NCBI GenBank assembly: GCA_949287785.1
Contig: CASEHR010000028.1
Coordinates: forward strand, 1 to 13,517
Length of the DNA stretch: 13,517 nucleotides
Source: an uncultured Bacillota bacterium
GTDB lineage: Bacteria > Bacillota_I > Bacilli_A > Erysipelotrichales > Erysipelotrichaceae
Reading direction: 5' to 3'
Positions 1-6,240 of this stretch are shown piece after piece. The number at the start of each line of letters is the position of its first letter. Position 1 is the stretch's first letter. The notes beneath the pieces are model-generated. The model saw only the letters and a program-made list of their open reading frames with translations. It was not told the DNA's origin and ran no database searches. The translations under genes and the position numbers were made by a program.

Positions 1-866
1 CCTGTCAGGGTATTTTTGTCAACTTTGAAAATGTTCTGAGGACTTCAAGACGTAAGTTGCCGTTTGGCATCGGTCAGATCGGCAAATCCTTCCGTAACGA
101 GATCACTCCGGGCAATTTTATCTTCCGGACCAGAGAATTCGAACAGATGGAACTCGAGTTTTTCTATGATCCGAAGGATACACAAGACTGGTATAACTAT
201 TGGAAGAATATCTGCATCGATTTTGTCAAAAGGTTGGGGATCAGAGAAGCCAATCTGCGTTTTCGTGAACACGATAAAGAGGAACTGTCTTTCTATTCGA
301 GGGCAACATGTGATATCGAATACGCCTTCCCATTCACTGATTGGGGTGAGGTCTGGGGAATCGCTGACCGGACTGATTACGACCTGAAACGTCATGAAGA
401 ATACAGTGGTAAAGACATGTCATATCTTGATCCAAATACCGGTGAGCGTTTTATTCCTTATGTTATTGAGCCAAGTGTCGGTGTGGAGAGGATCTTGCTG
501 ATGTGCGTATGTGATGCCTATGAGAAAGAGGCTCTGGATAATGATGAACGGATCGTCATGCATCTTCATCCGGCGATCGCACCGATCAAGGCTTCTGTCC
601 TTCCGCTCAGCAAAAAACTCAAAGAGGGAGCTATGGCGATCTACAAGGATCTCGCTGAAGAGTTCCGTGTTGAATACGATGAAGCCGGATCGATCGGCAA
701 ACGATATCGTCGGGCAGACATGATCGGTACACCGCTTTGTATCACTTATGACTTTGACAGCGTGGAAGACGGATGTGTCACTGTCAGAAATCGTGATACG
801 ATGGAACAGATCCGCATGCCGATCGGTGAATTGAAGAACTATATTCGTAAACAGATCGAATTTTAA
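1..866 (+). CDS. glyS: Glycyl-tRNA synthetase (alpha2 type), 3' part; 5' end outside window
   Basis: Class II aminoacyl-tRNA synthetase that charges tRNA-Gly with glycine in the cytoplasm. The reading frame is open from the left edge (first full codon at 3) and 287 residues are visible, so about the first third of a roughly 460-residue homodimeric-type GlyRS is missing. Visible in order: the end of the RPETxQGIFVNF segment, class II motif 2 (FRNEITP, visible residues 30-36, with the conserved Arg and Glu), the TREFEQMELEFF stretch typical of this subclass, motif 3 (EPSVGVER, about 156-163), and the C-terminal anticodon-binding domain beginning near LHPAIAPIK. A TTG at 57 could be mistaken for a start, but the upstream codons continue the conserved protein. 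The stop overlaps the dnaG start by one base (TAATG), indicating translational coupling. Family assignment is very secure; only the truncation by the window edge limits it. Confidence 0.97.
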   Translation, partial: CQGIFVNFENVLRTSRRKLPFGIGQIGKSFRNEITPGNFIFRTREFEQMELEFFYDPKDTQDWYNYWKNICIDFVKRLGIREANLRFREHDKEELSFYSRATCDIEYAFPFTDWGEVWGIADRTDYDLKRHEEYSGKDMSYLDPNTGERFIPYVIEPSVGVERILLMCVCDAYEKEALDNDERIVMHLHPAIAPIKASVLPLSKKLKEGAMAIYKDLAEEFRVEYDEAGSIGKRYRRADMIGTPLCITYDFDSVEDGCVTVRNRDTMEQIRMPIGELKNYIRKQIEF

Positions 867-2611
867 TGAGGTTAGATGATAAATTGATCGAAGATATTCG
901 TGAAAGCGCGAGTATCAGTCAGGTGATCGGTCAATTCATCCCGATCACCAAGAAAGGACGTAACTATGTGGCGGTATGTCCTTTTCATGATGATCATAAT
1001 CCATCACTATCGATCAATGAGGAAAAGAAGATCTATAAATGTTTTGTCTGTGGTAAAGGCGGTAACGTCTTCAATTTTGTCAGGGATTTTACCAAGTGTT
1101 CGTTTCCGGAAGCTGTTGCCAAGGTTGCTGAGATCATCGGTAAACCTATTGATATCGGCAGCTATCAGAAACCGAAGGTCGTCTCAAAGTATCAGAAGTA
1201 CTACGATCTGATGCAGGATGCGATCAATTTCACCAGCTATGCGCTGAATACCTATGCCGGTGAATCAGCTAAGGACTACTTATTGAAAAGAGGTCTGGAT
1301 AAAGATGTCACCGAGTATTTCGGTATCGGTTATGATCCGAAAGGTGATACGCTTTACCGCTATCTTAAAGGCAAAGGTTATACCGATGACCTTATCGAAG
1401 CCTGTGGTGTGGCCAGGATTTCCGATTATGGCTATCACGATATCTTTCAAAATCGGGTCACCTTTCCGATCCACAATCTGAGCGGCGATCCGATCGCTTT
1501 CAGCGCAAGAGCGTTAGATACTTCTCAGGTCGCTAAATACATTAATACGGCTGAGACTGTTATCTATCATAAAGGTGATGTGATATACAATTACCATCGG
1601 GCTAAAGAAGAGGCTAAGCGAGCTGATCGCATCATCATCTGTGAAGGTGTGATGGATGTCATCGCTTTAAAAAGAGCGGGTATCAGCAATGCTGTGGCAA
1701 CCTTAGGTACATCATGTACCAAAACACAACTTGCACATATCGCCAAGTTAAGTACACATATGGTCTTCTTTTACGATGGTGATGATGCAGGGCGTAAAGC
1801 GACGATGCGTGCTGTTGAAATGGGGCTTATGATGGGATATGAGCCGTATGTTATCGTCAATAACACCGATAAGGATCCGGATGAGATCATAAACGAAGGC
1901 AAAGCTAAAGATCTGAGAGACATGGTTTCAAAAGAGATCATGGGGATCGAATATGCTTTTGAATACTATGGTGATCTGTATCCTTTCCACAGCTATCAAA
2001 ACCGTAAGAGCTACGCCCGTCACTTGACGAAGCTTATCGCCTGTATCAAAGATGATTATGATCGTGATAACTTTTACCATGAGCTTAAAAGCCGGACGGG
2101 CTTGCCGCTTGAGAGTGAAAAGATCATCAAAAAAGAGTATAATACTCCAGTACGGGAAGTACGTCCTACAGAGGTGCTCGACGGGCTGACTAAAGCCGAA
2201 TACACGATCTTAAAGGGGATGATGGATTCAAAAGCCGCTGTCGACATATATCGCAAGGAACTCGGTTTTCTGTACAACGATATATCGACCAAGATCGCCG
2301 ATATCGTCATCGATTCCTATCGAAGAGATGGCGACTTCGATGTTGCGCGGACTTTGGATAAACTTGATGATCGCAATATCGCCGATACGATGATCAGGAT
2401 CAGTATGGGTGAGGAGATAAGCGATGAATTTGATGAGGAGATCTTTCGCGGTGCGATCGAAAGGATCAAACTGGAGATCAAAATGGCACGATTGAAGGAT
2501 CTGAAGGATAAGATCGTTAAAAAGAAATTCGCGAGCGATGATGAATCTGATAAATATCTGAAAGAGTATAACGATCTGCTCAAAGAGATAGGAGGTAAGA
2601 AAAATGGCTGA
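866..2611 (+). CDS. dnaG: DNA primase
   Basis: Synthesises RNA primers for Okazaki fragments, working with the replicative helicase at the fork. The 581 residues are close to the usual bacterial length of about 600. The N-terminal CHC2-type zinc-binding domain shows C38, H41, C59 and C62. The RNA-polymerase core contains QNRVTFPI and SARAL near 196-216. The TOPRIM catalytic part has EGVMD (E260, D264), YDGDDAG (D304, D306) and DPDE (337-340). A less conserved C-terminal helicase-interaction region follows from about 430. The start is the ATG in TAATG at the glyS stop; the 15 bases before it contain no Shine-Dalgarno sequence, so initiation probably depends on terminating glyS ribosomes. The last codons carry the AGGAGG of rpoD, with which it overlaps by 8 nt. 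Identification is very secure. Confidence 0.98.
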   Translation: MRLDDKLIEDIRESASISQVIGQFIPITKKGRNYVAVCPFHDDHNPSLSINEEKKIYKCFVCGKGGNVFNFVRDFTKCSFPEAVAKVAEIIGKPIDIGSYQKPKVVSKYQKYYDLMQDAINFTSYALNTYAGESAKDYLLKRGLDKDVTEYFGIGYDPKGDTLYRYLKGKGYTDDLIEACGVARISDYGYHDIFQNRVTFPIHNLSGDPIAFSARALDTSQVAKYINTAETVIYHKGDVIYNYHRAKEEAKRADRIIICEGVMDVIALKRAGISNAVATLGTSCTKTQLAHIAKLSTHMVFFYDGDDAGRKATMRAVEMGLMMGYEPYVIVNNTDKDPDEIINEGKAKDLRDMVSKEIMGIEYAFEYYGDLYPFHSYQNRKSYARHLTKLIACIKDDYDRDNFYHELKSRTGLPLESEKIIKKEYNTPVREVRPTEVLDGLTKAEYTILKGMMDSKAAVDIYRKELGFLYNDISTKIADIVIDSYRRDGDFDVARTLDKLDDRNIADTMIRISMGEEISDEFDEEIFRGAIERIKLEIKMARLKDLKDKIVKKKFASDDESDKYLKEYNDLLKEIGGKKNG

Positions 2612-3788
2612 GATAAACCTGAAGAAGCTGAAGACGATCGAAGATCTCAAGGAGGAGATCAAACGGGTCTACGATGAAGACGGCACTATCAGACAGAAAG
2701 ATGTTATTGAGGCGTTAGATCATTTCGATACCGAAGACAGTGATATCGATGATTTTTATGAATGGCTTCAGGATGAAGGCATCAGCTTCGATTCGGAAGT
2801 CAGTGAAGAAGTAGCTGATTTTGAAGAGATGGAAGATACTGATACCGATTTCGATGATGAAGGTCTTGAAGAAGATATTGAAAATGATACCGAAGGTGAT
2901 GTCGAATCAGTCTACTCGACGATGACCAGCGATGAGATGAACCATTCCAAGGTAACCGATCCGGTCCAGATGTATCTCAAAGAGATCGGACGGGTAAAAC
3001 TGTTGACTGCTGATGAAGAGATCGAGATCGCCAAGCGGATCGAAAATGGTGATGAAGAAGCGAAGAAGACGCTGATATCAGCCAACCTGCGCCTGGTCGT
3101 TTCGATCGCCAAGAAATACACATCGAAAGGGATGCTCTTTCTCGATCTGATCCAGGAAGGCAACATGGGTCTTATCAAAGCGGTCGAAAAATTCGATTAT
3201 CGCAAAGGTTTCAAGTTTTCGACTTATGCCACCTGGTGGATCAGACAAGCTATTACAAGAGCGATCGCCGACCAGGCAAGGACGATCAGAATACCGGTCC
3301 ATATGGTCGAGACCATCAATAAGATGACTAGGATCCAAAGACAGCTCGTTCAGGAATTGGGCAGAGATCCGACCGCCGAAGAGATCGCCGAACATATGGA
3401 AGGTGTCGATGCCGACAAGGTCAGACAGATCCAGAAGATCGCCCTTGATCCGGTATCGCTGGAAACGCCGATCGGTGAAGAAGACGATTCTCACCTTGGC
3501 GATTTCGTCGAAGATAAGGACGCCATGTCACCTGATCAATATGCCAACAATCAGCTTCTGCGTGATGAGATCGATGCGGTTTTGAAGACTTTGACCGATC
3601 GGGAAGAGAAGGTCTTGCGTTTGCGCTTCGGCCTTGAAGACGGCCGAACTAGGACACTAGAAGAAGTCGGTAAGGAATTCGATGTCACGCGTGAAAGGAT
3701 CCGTCAGATCGAGGCTAAGGCTTTGCGGAAACTGAAGAATCCAACAAAATCCAAGCGGTTGAAAGAGTTTATCGGTGAAAGAGACTGA
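2604..3788 (+). CDS. rpoD: RNA polymerase primary sigma factor SigA/RpoD
   Basis: Housekeeping sigma-70 that directs RNA polymerase to -10/-35 promoters; 394 residues, similar to Firmicutes SigA. Region 1.1 spans about 1-62, followed by a very acidic linker (about 64-101, rich in D/E). Region 1.2 begins at DPVQMYLKEIGR (119-130). Region 2, including the -10 melting and recognition segment (NLRLVVSIAKKY to TYATWWIRQA), lies at about 161-217. Region 3 covers about 235-310. Region 4 has the -35-binding helix-turn-helix TLEEVGKEFDVTRERIRQIE at 351-370. A perfect AGGAGG (2590-2595) sits 8 nt before the ATG, inside the dnaG 3' end, so expression can be both coupled and independent. The stop overlaps the trmK start (TGATG). 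The dnaG-rpoD pairing is the classic macromolecular synthesis operon. Confidence 0.98.
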   Translation: MAEINLKKLKTIEDLKEEIKRVYDEDGTIRQKDVIEALDHFDTEDSDIDDFYEWLQDEGISFDSEVSEEVADFEEMEDTDTDFDDEGLEEDIENDTEGDVESVYSTMTSDEMNHSKVTDPVQMYLKEIGRVKLLTADEEIEIAKRIENGDEEAKKTLISANLRLVVSIAKKYTSKGMLFLDLIQEGNMGLIKAVEKFDYRKGFKFSTYATWWIRQAITRAIADQARTIRIPVHMVETINKMTRIQRQLVQELGRDPTAEEIAEHMEGVDADKVRQIQKIALDPVSLETPIGEEDDSHLGDFVEDKDAMSPDQYANNQLLRDEIDAVLKTLTDREEKVLRLRFGLEDGRTRTLEEVGKEFDVTRERIRQIEAKALRKLKNPTKSKRLKEFIGERD

Positions 3789-4429
3789 TGCGCTTATCAA
3801 AACGTCTTAAAAGGATAGCGGCAAAAGTTGAGCATGATGCGATCGTCTATGATGTCGGTTGTGATCATGCCCTTTTATCATGTTATCTGGTCAAGGAGAA
3901 TATAGCGAAAAAGGTCTATGCCGGCGACAATAAAGCAGGACCTTTGAGATCAGCTGCAGCTAATATCGAAGCATCAGGCCTCAAAGATAAGGTCATTCCG
4001 ATCCTCGCTGACGGTTTGAAAAAAGCCCCGGAGGATGTCGATACAGTCATCATCGCCGGTATGGGTTTCAATACATTGAAGTCGATTTTAGATGAGACTG
4101 ATGTCAGAAGATTTAAACGTTTCATCGTTCAGATCAACCATCAGGTAAGTGAATTGCGGGCTTATATCAGCGATCATGGTTATCGCATCATCGATGAAGA
4201 GGTCGTCTTTGACGGTTTTTACTATGAGATCATTGTCTTTGATCCGACTGATGGCGAAAAGCTCAGTGATCTTGAAATAGCTTATGGTCCGATATTACTC
4301 GCAAGAAAAGATGAGGTCTTTATCGATTATTTGAAGGATCGGAAGCGAAAACTGGCGAATATCCTCAAGAATCATGACGATACAGCTATCAAAGAAGAGA
4401 TCGAAAAGATCCGCAAGATCATCGAATAA
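3788..4429 (+). CDS. trmK: tRNA (adenine22-N1)-methyltransferase, TrmK family
   Basis: SAM-dependent class I methyltransferase expected to place m1A at position 22 of tRNAs in Gram-positive bacteria. The 213 residues begin with a Rossmann core: motif I is DVGCDHALL (22-30), followed by the SAM-contacting GDN (46-48), ADGL (74-77) and IIAGMGF (88-94). The C-terminal third, from about 175, is charged and helical, as in TrmK where a coiled coil helps bind tRNA. From memory of family members the fourth-motif sequence is usually GMGG and a later segment QPN; here they read GMGF and QIN, so substrate recognition may differ slightly. Location directly after rpoD is conserved in Firmicutes and supports the call. 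The ATG overlaps the rpoD stop by one base, with only a weak purine-rich GAAAGAGA upstream. Last gene of the operon; a strong hairpin follows at once. Confidence 0.9.
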   Translation: MRLSKRLKRIAAKVEHDAIVYDVGCDHALLSCYLVKENIAKKVYAGDNKAGPLRSAAANIEASGLKDKVIPILADGLKKAPEDVDTVIIAGMGFNTLKSILDETDVRRFKRFIVQINHQVSELRAYISDHGYRIIDEEVVFDGFYYEIIVFDPTDGEKLSDLEIAYGPILLARKDEVFIDYLKDRKRKLANILKNHDDTAIKEEIEKIRKIIE

Positions 4430-4466
4430 AAAAAGATCTTACATCATGGTGATGTAAGATCTTTTA
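4428..4466. terminator. Bidirectional intrinsic terminator between trmK and rpsT
   Basis: Perfect inverted repeat with arms at 4431-4446 and 4450-4465 (16 bp each) and a 3-nt TGG loop. On the minus strand the stem is followed by seven T residues (complement of 4428-4434), an ideal terminator for rpsT; the arm also contains the rpsT stop codon. On the plus strand it ends in TTTT right after the trmK stop, so it should serve both convergent transcripts, more strongly rpsT. Confidence 0.92.
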
Positions 4467-4727
4467 GTTCATAGCGTTGATCGCTTTTTGAAGCCGTGAT
4501 TTCTCGCGAGCTACATAATTCTTGTGTTTAAGATTATGGCTGCTGGCTCTGTCTAACAGGGCGTTGCATTCATTATATGCCTTAACAGCCTCTTCCTTAT
4601 TGCCAGCTTCAACTAGAGTCAAGACTTTCTTGATCGAAGTCTTCAGACGGCTTCTGTCAGAAGTGTTCTGTAAGTTCTTCTTCGCATTAGTCAAAGCTCT
4701 TTTTTTCTGTGACTTAATATTGGCCAT
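4464..4727 (-). CDS. rpsT: 30S ribosomal protein S20
   Basis: Primary-binding small-subunit protein that contacts 16S rRNA in the 5' and 3' minor domains. The 87 residues match the family length and are strongly basic, starting MANIKSQKKR, with the typical tail AREKSRLQKAINAMN. The start is the ATG at 4725-4727, with a strong minus-strand GGAGG (4732-4736) 4 nt upstream. The gene stands alone, convergent with trmK and divergent from fmt, which is the usual single-gene arrangement for rpsT. It has its own extended -10 promoter and shares the terminator hairpin, whose arm covers its stop codon. Nothing unusual in the protein itself. Confidence 0.97.
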   Translation of the reverse strand: MANIKSQKKRALTNAKKNLQNTSDRSRLKTSIKKVLTLVEAGNKEEAVKAYNECNALLDRASSHNLKHKNYVAREKSRLQKAINAMN

Positions 4728-4754
4728 AGCTCCTCCTTTTCTTTGTGCCTATAG

Positions 4755-4785
4755 ATTATAGCATAATTACCACGAATATTTACAA
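4755..4785 (-). promoter_or_regulatory. rpsT promoter (extended -10)
   Basis: Read on the minus strand, TGCTATAAT (4763 down to 4755) is a perfect extended -10. A candidate -35 TTGTAA (4785 down to 4780) is 19 nt upstream, longer than ideal, so the extended element probably carries recognition. Predicted start near 4748 leaves a leader of about 20 nt containing the Shine-Dalgarno sequence. Confidence 0.75.
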
Positions 4786-4810
4786 TAGTTTTTATACGAT
4801 GTGCTATAAT
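4779..4810 (+). promoter_or_regulatory. fmt operon promoter, predicting a leaderless mRNA
   Basis: TGCTATAAT at 4802-4810 is a perfect extended -10. A TTTACA at 4779-4784 is 20 nt upstream, poor spacing, and it overlaps the opposing -35 of rpsT. The usual start 6-7 nt after the -10 would be at about 4816-4817, only 3-4 nt before the fmt ATG at 4820. Confidence 0.75.
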
Positions 4811-4819
4811 ACGATAGTT

Positions 4820-5767
4820 ATGAAGAAAAGTCGTATCGTATTCATGGGCACACCATTATTTGCCGCCCATATCTTAAATGGACTGTTGGATGACGGTTAT
4901 GATATCGTCGGTGTTGTCACGCAGCCCGACAAAGCTGTTGGCAGAAAGAAGATCATGACACCTAGTCCGGTCAAGGAAGTTGCTTTAAGTCATGGCATAA
5001 AGGTTTTTCAACCGGTCAGGATCCGCAAGGAATATGAGGATATCCTCGCTTTGGATCCCGAATTGATCCTAGTTTGTGCCTATGGCCAGATCATTCCGAA
5101 AGCGGTATTGGAATATCCGAAATACGGCTGTGTCAATACGCATGGGTCGCTTTTACCTGCATATCGCGGCGGAGCGCCGATCCAAAGGGCGATCATAAAT
5201 GGTGATGATGTCACCGGTATTACCCTTATGTATATGTCGGAAAAAATGGACGAAGGAGATATGCTCTATAAGGAAGCGATCAGGATCGAAAACGATGACA
5301 CCAATACGACCATGTTTGCCAAGATGAGCGAATTGGCTTTAAAGATGTTGCGGGAACATCTGGATGATATAATCGGCGGAAATGTCGTACCAGTTCCACA
5401 GGATCACGATAAAGCGACTTACGCCTGGAATCTCAAAAAGGAAGACGAGTATATCGAATTTGACGATGACGTCAAGAGAGTCTATGACCACATCCGTGGT
5501 CTTTTGGATGATCCCGGTGCATATGCGATCATCGATGATAAAAAGTATAAATTTCATAAGGTGCGTTATACCGAAAATGTATCAGCAGAGCCCGGTGTAG
5601 TTGTCGGACTTGAGGATAATGCGCTGGCTGTCGCGTGTCAAAACGGTACGATCTTAGTCGACGTCATCCAAAGTGAAGGCAGAAAAGCGATGAGTGCCCG
5701 GGAATTCTACAATGGTTCAGGCAAGAGTCTGGTAGGGAAGCGATTTAAATGTCAGTCAGAAGAATAG
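4820..5767 (+). CDS. fmt: Methionyl-tRNA formyltransferase
   Basis: Transfers a formyl group from 10-formyl-tetrahydrofolate to initiator Met-tRNA, giving the fMet-tRNA used to start translation. The 315 residues match the family. The N-terminal formyltransferase fold starts RIVFMGTPLFA; the catalytic signature NTHGSLLPAYRGGAPIQ supplies N106 and H108, and D144 lies in SEKMDEGDM, the same numbering as the E. coli triad. The C-terminal OB-like tRNA-binding domain follows from about 205. The ATG at 4820 is chosen because homologues begin one to four residues before RIVFMGTP; in-frame upstream codons (ATG at 4799) would run through the -10 box. No Shine-Dalgarno sequence precedes 4820 and the promoter predicts a 3-4 nt leader. 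First gene of an operon with the ECF S component, lepA and hemW; the first overlap is 19 nt. Confidence 0.96.
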   Translation: MKKSRIVFMGTPLFAAHILNGLLDDGYDIVGVVTQPDKAVGRKKIMTPSPVKEVALSHGIKVFQPVRIRKEYEDILALDPELILVCAYGQIIPKAVLEYPKYGCVNTHGSLLPAYRGGAPIQRAIINGDDVTGITLMYMSEKMDEGDMLYKEAIRIENDDTNTTMFAKMSELALKMLREHLDDIIGGNVVPVPQDHDKATYAWNLKKEDEYIEFDDDVKRVYDHIRGLLDDPGAYAIIDDKKYKFHKVRYTENVSAEPGVVVGLEDNALAVACQNGTILVDVIQSEGRKAMSAREFYNGSGKSLVGKRFKCQSEE

Positions 5768-6240
5768 TCATCGATGCGCTGTTTATTGCGATCGTTGCGA
5801 TCGTAACCGCTTTGATAGCGATCCCGATCGGTGCCTATGGTTATATCAATCTGAGCGATGCTTTGATCATGTGTTTAAGTGTTTATCTGGTACCTTTCGA
5901 TCTGTTTGTCGTCGGTGCGCTCGGTGCATGTATCGCTGATCTAGCTTTGGGTTATGCACAATATGCGATCTTTACTTTTTTGATCAAAGGTATCGAAGCG
6001 CTGATCATCAGCCATATCTTCAAAAACCATCGCCCGATCGCTTTTATGTCAGGTGCAGTCTGGATGCTTGTGGGATATGGTCTTACCGATACTTTATTGG
6101 GTGGAGATATCTCGCTTTTTTTCGCTTCAGTCATTGCCAACCTTCCTCAGGCGATCATCTCGTTTATCATCGCCAGTGTCTTTTATATTCCTCTTAAACG
6201 AGTCTTGAAAGGGAGTGAACATGGATCAGAAACACATTAG
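5749..6240 (+). CDS. ECF transporter S component (substrate-binding membrane subunit), substrate unknown
   Basis: Small integral membrane protein of 163 residues with about five to six hydrophobic segments (roughly 7-27, 35-50, 51-67, 72-91, 98-117 and 123-147). The pattern NLSDALIMCLSVYL, then GALGACIADLALGYAQYAIFTFLIKGIEALI, resembles the ECF-type S components of the HMP/riboflavin-like class, in which a glycine/aspartate-rich segment follows the second helix. Such proteins capture a vitamin or precursor and dock onto a shared EcfAA'T energising module, which is not in this window, so this would be a group II (unlinked) S component. The substrate cannot be read from the sequence and no riboswitch is visible. 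The ATG overlaps the end of fmt by 19 nt; the upstream AGGGAAG is a modest Shine-Dalgarno. Its 3' end overlaps lepA by 20 nt. Confidence 0.78.
   Translation: MSVRRIVIDALFIAIVAIVTALIAIPIGAYGYINLSDALIMCLSVYLVPFDLFVVGALGACIADLALGYAQYAIFTFLIKGIEALIISHIFKNHRPIAFMSGAVWMLVGYGLTDTLLGGDISLFFASVIANLPQAIISFIIASVFYIPLKRVLKGSEHGSETH

Noticed and set aside
57..866. glyS starting at TTG 57
   Set aside because: Codons from position 3 already encode conserved GlyRS sequence (QGIFVNF); the gene simply begins outside the window.
2228..2662. 144-codon minus-strand frame across the dnaG/rpoD junction
   Set aside because: Antisense to two secure genes; low-complexity Ile/Phe-rich translation typical of a shadow of Asp/Glu-rich coding sequence.
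3078..3494. 138-codon minus-strand frame inside rpoD
   Set aside because: Antisense to the conserved sigma regions 2-3, with no ribosome site or recognisable motif.
4745..4819. N-terminal extension of fmt from 4745 or ATG 4799
   Set aside because: The extension would translate the promoter -10 box, has no ribosome site, and is absent from the family; homologues start just before RIVFMGTP.
6215..6220. GTG start for lepA at 6215
   Set aside because: It overlaps the Shine-Dalgarno GGGAG; the ATG at 6221 has proper spacing.
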